The notes beneath the pieces are model-generated. The model was not told the origin of the DNA and ran no database searches. It saw only the letters and a program-made list of their open reading frames with translations. From NCBI RefSeq assembly GCF_014773245.1, contig NZ_JACWMX010000001.1, positions 806,001-870,000 on the forward strand: 64,000 bases of DNA, written 5' to 3'. Source of the DNA: Mucilaginibacter glaciei (lineage in GTDB: Bacteria; Bacteroidota; Bacteroidia; Sphingobacteriales; Sphingobacteriaceae). The translations under genes were made by a program, and so were the position numbers. Shown here piece after piece: positions 34,772-45,413 of this stretch (positions are counted from its first letter, which is position 1; each line of letters opens with the position of its first letter).

Positions 34772-36154
34772 ATGGCAAAAATTTTAATAATTGACGATGA
34801 ACGGTCTATCCGAAGCACCCTCCGTGAGATTTTGGAGTATGAGGATTACACTGTCGAAGATATAGATAATGGCGTAGACGGCCTTGAACTGATCCGCAAG
34901 AATGATTTCGACCTGGTACTGTGCGACATAAAAATGAACCGCATGGATGGTATGGAAGTGCTCACCGAAGGTTTAAACATCAAACCGGACCTGCCCTTTA
35001 TCATGATATCCGGCCACGGAACGGTTGAAACCGCTGTTGAAGCCAGCAAAAAAGGTGCGTTCGACTTTATTTCCAAACCACCCGATTTAAACCGCTTGCT
35101 CATTACCGTACGTAATGCGTTGGACCGCGGTAGCCTGGTTGTTGAAACAAAGGTTTTAAAACGCAAGGTGTCAAAGGTTCGGCCTATTTTGGGTGAGTCG
35201 CAGGCCATTATAAAAATCAAAGAAACCATTGAGCGTGTAGGCCCTACTGATGCGCGCGTGTTGGTTACCGGTGCAAACGGTAGCGGTAAAGAATTGGTTG
35301 CGCGTTGGCTGCATGAAAAATCAAACCGGTCTAACGGCCCTATTATTGAAGTGAACTGTGCGGCTATACCGTCAGAACTAATTGAAAGTGAACTGTTCGG
35401 CCACGAAAAAGGCTCTTTCACATCGGCTATAAAACAACGTATCGGTAAGTTTGAATCGGCCAGTGGCGGCACACTCTTTCTGGATGAGATTGGTGATATG
35501 AGCCAATCGGCACAAGCCAAAGTATTGCGTGCCTTACAGGAAAGCAAAATAACCCGCGTAGGCGGTGAAAAGGAAATTGATGTTGACGTGCGCGTTGTAG
35601 CGGCAACAAATAAAGACCTTTTAAAAGAAATTGAAGCCGGTAATTTCCGTATGGATTTATACCACCGCTTAAGTGTTATATTGATACATGTACCGCCGCT
35701 TACCGAGCGACGCGATGATATTGGCCTGCTTACTCAATCATTTTTAGACGAGATCTGTAATGATTACGGCATGCCTACCAAAAAGATCTCGGAAGCCGCC
35801 CTCGATGCCTTAAAGGCATTACCCTGGACCGGGAACATCCGTGAGTTGCGCAACATGGTGGAGCGTTTGATCATTTTAAGTGATAAAACGATTACCGATA
35901 GCGATGTAAAATCGTTTGCCAACCCATCCGCTCCCGTAGCAGCGGGTGCAACTGCGGTAGCTGCAGCACCTGAAAAAGACTTTGATCAGTTCACCAATTT
36001 CCAGGAATACAAGGATTTTGCCGAACGCGAGTACATCAAGTTCAAATTGGAGAAAAACAACTGGAATGTTTCTAAGACAGCGGATGACATTGATATCCAA
36101 AGGAGCCATCTGTACAGTAAGATCGAGAAATTTGGTTTAAAAAGAGGCGAATAA
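34772..36154 (+). CDS. NtrC-family sigma-54-type response regulator with altered GAFTGA loop
   Basis: 460 residues. An N-terminal receiver domain (phospho-acceptor Asp52 in VLCDIKMNRMDG), then an AAA+ domain with Walker A GANGSGKE (starting at Gly167), Walker B GGTLFLDEIGDM and a VPPLTERRDDI motif, and a C-terminal Fis-type helix-turn-helix (KLEKNNWNVSKTADDIDIQRSHLYSKIEKFG). The sigma-54 contact loop, normally GAFTGA, reads GSFTSA (residues 214-219). No sensor kinase is next to it; the TPR kinase at 28.4 kb is 4 kb away. It may activate sigma-54 promoters, or it may have lost that contact. Confidence 0.93.
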   Translation: MAKILIIDDERSIRSTLREILEYEDYTVEDIDNGVDGLELIRKNDFDLVLCDIKMNRMDGMEVLTEGLNIKPDLPFIMISGHGTVETAVEASKKGAFDFISKPPDLNRLLITVRNALDRGSLVVETKVLKRKVSKVRPILGESQAIIKIKETIERVGPTDARVLVTGANGSGKELVARWLHEKSNRSNGPIIEVNCAAIPSELIESELFGHEKGSFTSAIKQRIGKFESASGGTLFLDEIGDMSQSAQAKVLRALQESKITRVGGEKEIDVDVRVVAATNKDLLKEIEAGNFRMDLYHRLSVILIHVPPLTERRDDIGLLTQSFLDEICNDYGMPTKKISEAALDALKALPWTGNIRELRNMVERLIILSDKTITDSDVKSFANPSAPVAAGATAVAAAPEKDFDQFTNFQEYKDFAEREYIKFKLEKNNWNVSKTADDIDIQRSHLYSKIEKFGLKRGE

Positions 36155-36173
36155 TTAGTTTATAATCCCTGAA

Positions 36174-36210
36174 ACAACAAAGCCTGATAAAATTCATCAG
36201 GCTTTGTTGT
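36174..36210 (+). terminator. Intrinsic terminator of the response regulator gene
   Basis: Perfect 15-bp stem (36174-36188 with 36196-36210) around a 7-base loop, rich in A on the left and T on the right. It lies between two convergent genes and may work on both strands. Confidence 0.9.
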
Positions 36211-36232
36211 TATATTCAAATGTGTTTGGGTT

Positions 36233-37003
36233 TTAATAAAAGAATTTGCTTCCGTTTAAAATAGTCTTGTCATTAGCTTGAAAAATACAGTTGGGGAATA
36301 TGGTATAGCCCGTCCACATTAAAGCCTGTGGGTTTTGGTTGTCAGGATGCGGTAAGCCGAAAGCATGGCCCAATTCATGCCCTGCGCCACCAACCCATCT
36401 GGAAACAGGTTCTGTCATTTGGTTTGTTAAACCTTTCAAATCATTTTCCGGCATCGCCGTAAATCCAAGCGCACCAGCGCCGGTAGCCCCTTGTGCGTCT
36501 ACATAAACCAGGTAAACATATTTACTTTCGTCGTAGCCAGTCCCCAATAATGATTTGATATCGTTACGCGCATTGTTATAAAAGTAATATTGCGCGTCGG
36601 TACCACTTGTGCTATTACTCGCGTTAAACCATGCCGCGTTTTGGGTACTTTTAATAGTTTCAACTATCTGGGTATTTAGATGGAATGTTTTGTTTGTACC
36701 CAGTGTTGATTTATACCAGGCTGTAAGTTGTGTAACCCCGGCAGTTACAGCATCGGTATACTGTTGATTCAAAGCCCGATCTGCAGGGACGAGGTATATG
36801 AGCCGCACAGTTAAATTAGTTGCGCCGGTGTTTGGCCCCGTAAACTGGGGTGTAGTAGTACCTCCCGATGTGCCACCGGTCGAATTACCTGATGAAGGCG
36901 TAACCGTGTTATCTTTTGAGCAGGAAACCACGTTCAAAAAAATAAAAACTCCTAACACTTTGCAGATTTGATTCTTATTCACGATCATAATTTTAATTAA
37001 CAA
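36233..37003 (-). CDS. Metzincin-type zinc metalloprotease lipoprotein
   Basis: 256 residues. A signal segment ending FLNVVSC (lipobox) and a Ser/Gly/Thr-rich linker precede the catalytic domain. GHELGHAFGLPHPD is a full metzincin motif HExxHxxGxxH (His209, Glu210, His213, His219), and the downstream ALMWTGY supplies the Met-turn. The protein should be a surface or periplasm-facing lipid-anchored zinc protease. The exact family (reprolysin, matrixin or another) cannot be assigned by eye. A second ATG at 36988 is a possible start. A TACCTTTG element lies 87 bases upstream. Confidence 0.87.
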   Translation of the reverse strand: MLIKIMIVNKNQICKVLGVFIFLNVVSCSKDNTVTPSSGNSTGGTSGGTTTPQFTGPNTGATNLTVRLIYLVPADRALNQQYTDAVTAGVTQLTAWYKSTLGTNKTFHLNTQIVETIKSTQNAAWFNASNSTSGTDAQYYFYNNARNDIKSLLGTGYDESKYVYLVYVDAQGATGAGALGFTAMPENDLKGLTNQMTEPVSRWVGGAGHELGHAFGLPHPDNQNPQALMWTGYTIFPNCIFQANDKTILNGSKFFY

Positions 37004-37090
37004 TTGGGTTATTACTTACTATATCAACCCTTTAGAGCGCATAAAAGTTTTATTATTTAGTTTGGATTGCTGCAAACGGTATTAAAAGTA

Positions 37091-37098
37091 CAAAGGTA
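37091..37098 (-). promoter_or_regulatory. -7 promoter element TACCTTTG for the metalloprotease gene
   Basis: Perfect TAnnTTTG match on the minus strand, 87-102 bases before the possible start codons. The leader would be long compared with the other genes here. Confidence 0.45.
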
Positions 37099-37352
37099 AG
37101 TACTATGCGAAGGCATACTTTTAAACGCTCTTTTTTATCTGCGAGTTATCATTTGCATCCAAATTAATGTCTCCCAATATCTTTAAGTCTATCCGCGGCA
37201 TTTTTATTCAGATAGGCGGAAAAGATAGTTTTTTATGTAAACACTCGTTTTTTATAAGTATATAATAATGAAACATTTAAGTGATTTATTATCTGAATTA
37301 TGTAAACCTCTGTAAACCTAATTTCCTCTTTTAACATTTAATCAAAATCAGG

Positions 37353-37400
37353 GTTAAACTAAAAAAGCTTCAGGGAAACCTGAAGCTTTTTTAGTTTAAC
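37353..37400 (-). terminator. Very strong terminator of katG
   Basis: Perfect 22-bp stem (37353-37374 with 37379-37400) closed by a GAAA tetraloop, with A/T runs inside the stem. It is the longest perfect hairpin in the window. Confidence 0.92.
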
Positions 37401-37431
37401 ATCAACCACGCAAAGCATGGCTGATGGATTA

Positions 37432-39717
<2,286 letters not shown>

Positions 39718-39953
39718 TTATAAGATTAGTTTATTCTGAATGTCTGTTTAAAGTTAAAAAAATATGATAATTGAAAAAAAAATTAAACGGTTTATTTATT
39801 TGAAAGCGGTACTTCTGTCGTATGTGTGTCAACAACAACGGCAAATCAAACATAATTATAAAACTATGGTTATGTGTTTTGATATAAATTAAACTCGAAG
39901 TCCTGAAAAAGCAATACTTAAATACCGAAAGAAACTTAACGATACCCACAAAA

Positions 39954-41231
39954 TTGATCTTGGCCGCTATTTTTAGCTTTGTCCATGTGGTGGCTATGGG
40001 GCAGGTACAAGTGCCATCTGATTCGTTAAAAGCAGATAGACCAGGTTTAAAAGAAGACGCACCGCGCAGTGTAAACCGCCAGTACGATATTGCTGATCTT
40101 ATCAGGGATGTTCTGCATCCGGGTCGTAAGCCGGATACTTTAAAAAAGTCGTCGGGAATAACCATCATACCCAATATCGCGTCTAATCCGAGCATTGGCT
40201 CGCAGATAGGAATTAAAGCAGTTGCGGGCCGTAAATTGGGAACAGATCCAACTACCCTACTTTCTGTAGCGGCTACATCTGTTTCTATCACAACCAAAGG
40301 GATTATCTATTTTTATATCAACCATAATATTTACACGCCGGGTAATGATTGGAATTTTCAGGGTAATATCGTTGCGGCAAAATCTGTTACGCCCGATTTT
40401 GGCTTAGGGATAGCTGAGCCTTCTACAGGTAATGCAGATGACCAGGTTTTAGCCAATGCCGGCCGCAAGGGCCGTGCCCTTAATAGCTTATATTTTAACG
40501 TGAGGGAAAAGGCATATAAGGAAGTTTCGAAAGGGCTATTTGTAGGTGCAGGGGTGTCATTTGATATCCGTACTAAAATTGAAGATAAAACTTCTAAAAC
40601 AGCAACGCCTTACAGCATCTATAATGACCGTTATGGGTTTGACCAGGATCATTACCAGGCAAACGGCTTTTTGTTTAATGTGCAGTATACCACGCGCGAT
40701 AATCAAAACCGTGCTTATAAAGGCATTTATGCCGATGCCGGCTTCAGGGTAAACCAAACCTGGATAGGCAGTTCAAAAAGTGCCGTGCAATTTATTACCG
40801 ATTTTAGAAAATACTTTAGCCTCTCGGCCACTAATCCCGAGCATGTGGTCGCGTTTTGGAACTGGGGTTCCTATTTGCTGAGTGGCGCCGTGCCTTACCT
40901 GGAGTTACCGGGCACCGCAAAAGATGGATCGTTCCGCAGTGGCCGTGGTTATACAACAGGTTATTTTAAAGGTACCAACTACAACTATTCTGAAGTAGAA
41001 TATCGTTTCCCGATCCTGAAAAATAAATTCATTAGCGGCGTAACATTCTTTAACTTACAAACAGCTAACGATTTGCAGGGAACAAAATTATTCGAGAAAT
41101 TCCAACCTGGTTATGGTGGCGGTTTGCGGGTTTTGTTCAACAAGGCTACACGTACAAACCTTTGCCTGGACTATGCCTGGGGTAAATATGGTGCGCGCGG
41201 GTTCTTCCTAGGATTAAATGAGGCTTTTTAA
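39954..41231 (+). CDS. Outer membrane beta-barrel protein, D15/BamA-TamA-like
   Basis: 425 residues from the TTG at 39954. The frame is open back to 39888 but contains no ATG; CTG at 39903 would add a basic N-region (KKQYLNTERN) before the hydrophobic signal (LILAAIFSFVHVVAMG), so the true start is uncertain. After a short periplasmic part, the protein is strand-rich throughout. The C-terminal part (EVEYRFPILKNKFISGVTFFN...GYGGGLRVLF...LCLDYAWGKYGARGFFLGLNEAF) matches the barrel of bacterial surface antigen D15 proteins, including the final aromatic residue. POTRA domains are absent. Its substrate is unknown. It is divergent from katG. Confidence 0.78.
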   Translation: MILAAIFSFVHVVAMGQVQVPSDSLKADRPGLKEDAPRSVNRQYDIADLIRDVLHPGRKPDTLKKSSGITIIPNIASNPSIGSQIGIKAVAGRKLGTDPTTLLSVAATSVSITTKGIIYFYINHNIYTPGNDWNFQGNIVAAKSVTPDFGLGIAEPSTGNADDQVLANAGRKGRALNSLYFNVREKAYKEVSKGLFVGAGVSFDIRTKIEDKTSKTATPYSIYNDRYGFDQDHYQANGFLFNVQYTTRDNQNRAYKGIYADAGFRVNQTWIGSSKSAVQFITDFRKYFSLSATNPEHVVAFWNWGSYLLSGAVPYLELPGTAKDGSFRSGRGYTTGYFKGTNYNYSEVEYRFPILKNKFISGVTFFNLQTANDLQGTKLFEKFQPGYGGGLRVLFNKATRTNLCLDYAWGKYGARGFFLGLNEAF

Positions 41232-41272
41232 ACGACTTGCTTCCCTAAATCTTACGGCAAAATATAATCAGC

Positions 41273-41280
41273 TATCTTTG
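41273..41280 (+). promoter_or_regulatory. -7 promoter element TATCTTTG for the RNA helicase gene
   Basis: Perfect TAnnTTTG match with 20 bases to the ATG at 41301. Confidence 0.6.
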
Positions 41281-41300
41281 TTTTTTTTAGATAGTACTAA

Positions 41301-42602
41301 ATGATACAGCAAGCACTCCAAAACCTTAAAATAGCAAAGTTAAACCCTATGCAGTTAGCTGCGTTAGAAGCAGCCAAAAAAGGCGATGTGATATTGCTTT
41401 CGCCTACCGGATCCGGTAAAACATTAGGTTTTCTATTGCCTCTGTTAGATACATTAAAGGCCGATGTGCAAACGGTACAGGTTTTGATACTGGTACCGTC
41501 GCGCGAACTGGCCTTGCAGATAGAACAAGTTTTTAAGGCAATGGGCACCGGGTTTAAGGTGAATTGCTGCTACGGTGGCCACCCGCTCAAAATAGAGTTG
41601 AATAATTTATCACGTCCGCCTGCGGTACTGGTAGGTACCCCAGGCCGTATGGGCCACCACCTACGCCGCAATACTTTCGATACATCAACGGTAACTACTT
41701 TGATATTAGATGAGTTTGATAAGGCGCTGGAATTTGGTTTTCAGGAGGATATGGCTTACATTATCAAGAAATTGCCGTCCGTAGAGAAGCGCATGCTTAC
41801 ATCGGCTACTAAAATGGACGCGATACCTTCTCTCACAGGTATAAACCGCCCCGTTAAACTTGATTTTCTTACTCATGCTGCTTCGGTTCCCGACCTTAAA
41901 CAAAAAGTAGTTATTTGTGAGCCTGCCGACCGCTTAGAGGCTCTTTTTGCGCTGGTTTGTAAGATAAGCGACCAGCCGACATTAGTTTTTTGTAATCACC
42001 GCGATGCGGTTGAGCGCATCAGCGACTTGCTCTATGATATGGGGCTGCCGCACGATATTTTTCATGGCGGCATGGAGCAGGACGACAGGGAACGTGCCTT
42101 ACTAAAATTCAGAAACGGCAGCCACAGGATACTGATCACTACAGACCTTGCCTCGCGCGGCCTTGATATTCCTGAAATTGAGCATGTAGTACACTACCAG
42201 CTGCCACACAATGAGGAGGCCTTTGTGCACCGTAACGGACGTACTGCGCGAATGAATGCTAAAGGCACCTCCTATTTACTTTTAGCCCCGGGCGAAAAAC
42301 CGGACTACTTATCAGAGCTACCTGAGATTGAACAATTACCTGAAAAAACAATTATCCCCAAGCTATCACCATGGGCCACTGTTTATATCGCAGCGGGTAA
42401 AAAAGATAAAATAAATAAAGTAGATATTGTAGGCTTATTGCTTAAAAAAGGCCAGCTGGATAAAGAGGATTTGGGTTTGATAGAAGTATTAGATCACTCG
42501 TCATATGCCGCTGTTAAACGAAACCAGATTGAAAAGGTGGTAGGTTTGGTAAAGAATGAAAAGATAAAGGGCAAAAAGATCAAGATCGATATATCGCAAT
42601 AG
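41301..42602 (+). CDS. DEAD-box family RNA helicase with a DEFD motif
   Basis: 433 residues with both RecA-like domains. Q-like N-terminus (LKIAKLNPMQLAALEAA), motif I SPTGSGKT, motif Ia PSRELALQ, motif II DEFD in place of DEAD, motif III SAT, and in domain 2 VFCNHRDAVE, TDLASRGLDIPEIEHVVHY and HRNGRTAR. The C-terminal extension (about 90 residues) resembles the DbpA-type RNA-binding tail in position only. It probably remodels RNA or ribosomal particles. Asp-Glu are kept in motif II, so ATP hydrolysis should be intact. Confidence 0.92.
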   Translation: MIQQALQNLKIAKLNPMQLAALEAAKKGDVILLSPTGSGKTLGFLLPLLDTLKADVQTVQVLILVPSRELALQIEQVFKAMGTGFKVNCCYGGHPLKIELNNLSRPPAVLVGTPGRMGHHLRRNTFDTSTVTTLILDEFDKALEFGFQEDMAYIIKKLPSVEKRMLTSATKMDAIPSLTGINRPVKLDFLTHAASVPDLKQKVVICEPADRLEALFALVCKISDQPTLVFCNHRDAVERISDLLYDMGLPHDIFHGGMEQDDRERALLKFRNGSHRILITTDLASRGLDIPEIEHVVHYQLPHNEEAFVHRNGRTARMNAKGTSYLLLAPGEKPDYLSELPEIEQLPEKTIIPKLSPWATVYIAAGKKDKINKVDIVGLLLKKGQLDKEDLGLIEVLDHSSYAAVKRNQIEKVVGLVKNEKIKGKKIKIDISQ

Positions 42603-42625
42603 TTTATGCGGTTACAAAAATGCGC

Positions 42626-42633
42626 TATCTTAG
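42626..42633 (+). promoter_or_regulatory. Near-consensus -7 element TATCTTAG for the exported DinB gene
   Basis: Differs from TAnnTTTG at one position (TTAG for TTTG), 24 bases before the ATG at 42658. The thioesterase gene has the same variant ending. Confidence 0.35.
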
Positions 42634-42657
42634 CAGCACACTAAATTCCTAAACATT

Positions 42658-43182
42658 ATGAAAAAATTACTTGTGTTAATTGTACTGGTACCGTTTGCCT
42701 TTACAGCGGCTTTTGCCCAAATTACTAAAGATCAATCAGTAGCCGAATGGACCCGCGCAAAAGCTTACACCAAAGCTTATTTAGACGCCATGCCTGCCGA
42801 CGGCTACGCTTTTAAACCAACACCCGAAATGAGAAGCTTTGCCGGCCAAATGCTTCACCTTGCCGATGCCGATTACTTTTTTGTTGGGACGGCAACAGGC
42901 AAAGAAAGCCCTATAGGCCGCACGTCTTTAGAAAAAACCGTCCCGCAGAATAAAGAAGCGGTTACCAAAGCGGTGTTGGACAGTTACGATTGGGCGATTG
43001 CCACAATTAAGGCTATGCCCGATACCCAGTTGGCCGAAATTACAACAATGGGTAAAGACATGAAAGTTGCCAGGGGCATGCTTTTAGTTAAAGGATTTGA
43101 ACACCAAACGCATCACCGTGGGCAAACAACTGTTTATTTGCGTTTAAAAGGTGCTACCCCACCAAATGAAATGTTGTTTTAA
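42658..43182 (+). CDS. Exported DinB family protein
   Basis: 174 residues. A signal peptide (KKLLVLIVLVPFAFTAAFAQ) sends it to the periplasm, which is unusual because DinB proteins are normally cytoplasmic. The mature part follows the DinB bundle, with likely metal-ligand histidines in FAGQMLHLADADYFF and in the late GFEHQTHHRGQTTVYLRLKG motif (HxxHHRGQ). Function and substrate are unknown. It is a second, distinct DinB protein in this window, not a close copy of the one at 32.2 kb. It is followed by an intrinsic terminator and is probably monocistronic. Confidence 0.85.
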   Translation: MKKLLVLIVLVPFAFTAAFAQITKDQSVAEWTRAKAYTKAYLDAMPADGYAFKPTPEMRSFAGQMLHLADADYFFVGTATGKESPIGRTSLEKTVPQNKEAVTKAVLDSYDWAIATIKAMPDTQLAEITTMGKDMKVARGMLLVKGFEHQTHHRGQTTVYLRLKGATPPNEMLF

Positions 43183-43205
43183 TAGTTACGAACTAGTCTT
43201 GTACC

Positions 43206-43241
43206 AAAAAAGCCATCCTGATTATCATGATGGCTTTTTAC
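43206..43241 (+). terminator. Intrinsic terminator of the exported DinB gene
   Basis: Stem AAAAAGCCATC/GATGGCTTTTT (11 bp, 43207-43217 with 43229-43239) around an 11-base loop. It lies between convergent genes. Confidence 0.85.
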
Positions 43242-43276
43242 ATAGTTTATTTTACAGCTTAGGCGCGGTTTATATA

Positions 43277-43501
43277 TCAAGCCGACTCTAACGCAGGGCG
43301 AAGCATCTCGCAAACATCCGTTTCTAAAACTTTACAAACAGCAACAAGCCTTTCAACCGTTAGGTGGCTGTAACCACATTCTAACTTGCTATAGGCATTT
43401 TGTGAAACACCCATACGTGCAGCCACATATTCCTGTTTGTAATTCATCTTTATCCTACGGTTACGGATGGTATCTATTAGGATTTTCAAATTAAAATTCA
43501 T
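43277..43501 (-). CDS. XRE-family helix-turn-helix regulator
   Basis: 74 residues, little more than one helix-turn-helix domain: NYKQEYVAARMGVSQNAYSKLECGYSHLTVERLVAVCKVLETDVCEML. The pattern is the Cro/C1-type fold (Q-E-x-A-x-x-x-G-x-S-x-x-x-x-S-K-x-E). It is divergent from the glycosidase gene across a 217-base AT-rich gap, so it may regulate that gene or itself. No toxin partner is adjacent, and a stand-alone regulator seems more likely than an antitoxin. Confidence 0.85.
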   Translation of the reverse strand: MNFNLKILIDTIRNRRIKMNYKQEYVAARMGVSQNAYSKLECGYSHLTVERLVAVCKVLETDVCEMLRPALESA

Positions 43502-43718
43502 TGGTGATATTTATAAATAGATAAATGTCTGTTTGATATAATTACGGCTTCTATTGCCCGGCGGATTTCCTTGAGCAATAATTTTATCTAAAAAATTTAT
43601 CAATTGAATATTTATTTTCTTAAAACGTAATTGTTCAAGTTTTTCTATTGGTCACCGTAAATTGAAATAGCAATGCCTATTTTTACTTTTCCGAATATTT
43701 CCTTGTTAAGATGCTTAC

Positions 43719-45347
43719 ATGTCCAAACTTTTAAAAAAAATTCCTGCTGCTGCATTATCCTTAGTCACCTTGCTGCTAATACAATGTGCAACAGAGCCAT
43801 CCTCGCCAAAAGAACTTGCTCTTAACCAGCCTGTTGTTGTCAAGCGTAGTAGTGGCGGGCTTGTATATCCGGCAAACAATATCCCGCTAAAAAATATGTT
43901 CGGAGTTAATAGTTACGAGTGGAATTTTTTAGAAAACCCTGCCACACCAAATGAGCACAGTTCCATTTATGAGGATAACATGGCACTGATTAAAAGTTTT
44001 GGCGCGGTTAGGCACTACATGAACTGGAACAAATTAGAAAATACGCAAGGTAATTACACTTATAACCCAACTAATAATGGCAGTTGGAATTACGATTTGA
44101 TATACACCCGTTGCCAACAGGAAGGTATCTTAGTTTTAGCCGATCTGAAGAATTTGCCCGTGTGGATGATGAACACCTACCCTGCCGACGAGCGTGATGA
44201 TGAGAATGTACCTGCACCTTATGGCTCGGATCGCACCAAACCAAATTCATACATCGCACAGGCACGTACCGCTTTTCAGTTTGCGGCAAGGTACGGTTAC
44301 AATAAAGCAGTAGATCCCGCGCTGGTTAAAGTAGATAGCCGTCCGCGCTGGAATAATGATAAACCCAACACGGTAAAAATTGGCATGAGTTTGATCAGAT
44401 ATATAGAGTGCGGCAACGAAAATGACCGGTGGTGGAAAGGTGATAAAGCCACCCAAACACCCGAAGAATACGCAGCAAACCTATCGGCCTTTTACGATGG
44501 GCACAAGGGCGCACTTGGGCGCGATGCAGGGGTTAAAACTGCCGACCCCGCTATGCAGGTAGTGATGGGTGGTTTAGCAACCGCTGATACTAACTACGTG
44601 CAGCGGATGATCAACTGGTGTAAAATAAATCGCGGCTACAAAGCCGATGGGAAGGTAAATCTTTGTTTTGACGTGATCAATTATCATTTATATTCAAATA
44701 ATGGTAGTATACTAACGCACAAAAAAGCTTCAACAGGCATGGCACCAGAGTTCTCTGAAGCTGCAGGTATCGCAGATTCATTTATTAAGGTTGCTAACGG
44801 CATACCTGTGTGGGTTACAGAAACAGGGTACGATGTGAACCCCGAAAGCTATCAACACGCGCCATCGATATTGCACAAATCGCCGCTGTTGGTACAGGGG
44901 GACTGGATCATTCGGTCGTCTTTGTTATATATCAGGCACGGTATTCAACGATTGTTTTTTTATCAGTTATTTGATGCTTTTCCGGGTAAAGGCGAGCAAT
45001 ATGCCACTTCGGGTTTAGCGGAAGGAATCAAACGCCGCCCCGCAGCCGACTATATCATGCAAACCAATAAACTGATGGGTAGCTATTTGTACAAAGGAAC
45101 CATCAATGGCAATCCGTTGGTAGATAAATTTCAATCGGGCAAGAAAACGATTTACGTGCTAACAGTGCCAGATTCACAAGGTCGTACAGCTGCATATTTT
45201 TTAGACTTGGGCAACGCCAAATCAGCTATTATCCATATGCTAAAAGTGGGCTCAGATACTATGGAAAGCAAGATCGTTGTCACAAAAAAAGGGAAATTAC
45301 CTGTGATTGTTACCGAAACGCCCGTGTTTATCGAGGCGGGGCTGTAA
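43719..45347 (+). CDS. Secreted lipoprotein glycoside hydrolase, clan GH-A type
   Basis: 542 residues. A signal peptide with lipobox (VTLLLIQC, Cys23) anchors it in a membrane. The catalytic barrel has a NE motif in IECGNENDRWW (acid/base Glu234) and a second glutamate in VWVTETGYD (nucleophile Glu368), the two-glutamate layout of clan GH-A, resembling GH39/GH5-like enzymes. I could not assign a CAZy family by eye. A C-terminal beta-rich domain follows from about residue 455. It acts on an unknown polysaccharide or glycoside outside the cytoplasm. The gene has no SusCD partners and is divergent from a small XRE regulator. Confidence 0.8.
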   Translation: MSKLLKKIPAAALSLVTLLLIQCATEPSSPKELALNQPVVVKRSSGGLVYPANNIPLKNMFGVNSYEWNFLENPATPNEHSSIYEDNMALIKSFGAVRHYMNWNKLENTQGNYTYNPTNNGSWNYDLIYTRCQQEGILVLADLKNLPVWMMNTYPADERDDENVPAPYGSDRTKPNSYIAQARTAFQFAARYGYNKAVDPALVKVDSRPRWNNDKPNTVKIGMSLIRYIECGNENDRWWKGDKATQTPEEYAANLSAFYDGHKGALGRDAGVKTADPAMQVVMGGLATADTNYVQRMINWCKINRGYKADGKVNLCFDVINYHLYSNNGSILTHKKASTGMAPEFSEAAGIADSFIKVANGIPVWVTETGYDVNPESYQHAPSILHKSPLLVQGDWIIRSSLLYIRHGIQRLFFYQLFDAFPGKGEQYATSGLAEGIKRRPAADYIMQTNKLMGSYLYKGTINGNPLVDKFQSGKKTIYVLTVPDSQGRTAAYFLDLGNAKSAIIHMLKVGSDTMESKIVVTKKGKLPVIVTETPVFIEAGL

Positions 45348-45387
45348 TCCTTCTCTATCTATTGCTAACTAACATGCCAATTTATCC

Positions 45388-45409
45388 GCGCAAAAAGTTA
45401 TTTTTGCGC
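45388..45409. promoter_or_regulatory. Inverted repeat GCGCAAAAA-GTTA-TTTTTGCGC overlapping the lepA promoter
   Basis: Perfect 9-bp arms with a 4-base spacer, overlapping the -7 element TATTTTTG at 45399-45406. It may end transcription from the glycosidase gene and mark the lepA promoter at once. Confidence 0.5.
45399..45406 (+). promoter_or_regulatory. -7 promoter element TATTTTTG for lepA
   Basis: Perfect TAnnTTTG match with 7 bases to the ATG at 45414. Confidence 0.55.
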
Positions 45410-45413
45410 CTGA

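Larger units (their letters stand above)
37004..37431. other. 428-base gene-free region between the metalloprotease and katG
   Basis: Very AT-rich. It holds the -7 element of the metalloprotease gene (37091-37098, minus strand) and the long katG terminator at its right end. A 15-codon frame starting at 37268 has no supporting signals. Nothing else recognisable. Confidence 0.5.

Noticed and set aside
34846..35547. A 233-codon open frame antisense to the response regulator
   Set aside because: It has no recognisable domain, no promoter and lies fully inside a well-conserved gene on the other strand; a shadow frame.
28360..36154. Pairing of the TPR kinase with the NtrC-like regulator as one two-component system
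   Set aside because: They are 4 kb apart with several unrelated genes and terminators between them. Pairing is possible but the sequence does not show it.
37268..37315. 15-codon frame in the gap before katG
   Set aside because: Too short, with no promoter or ribosome site; its amino acids give no pattern.
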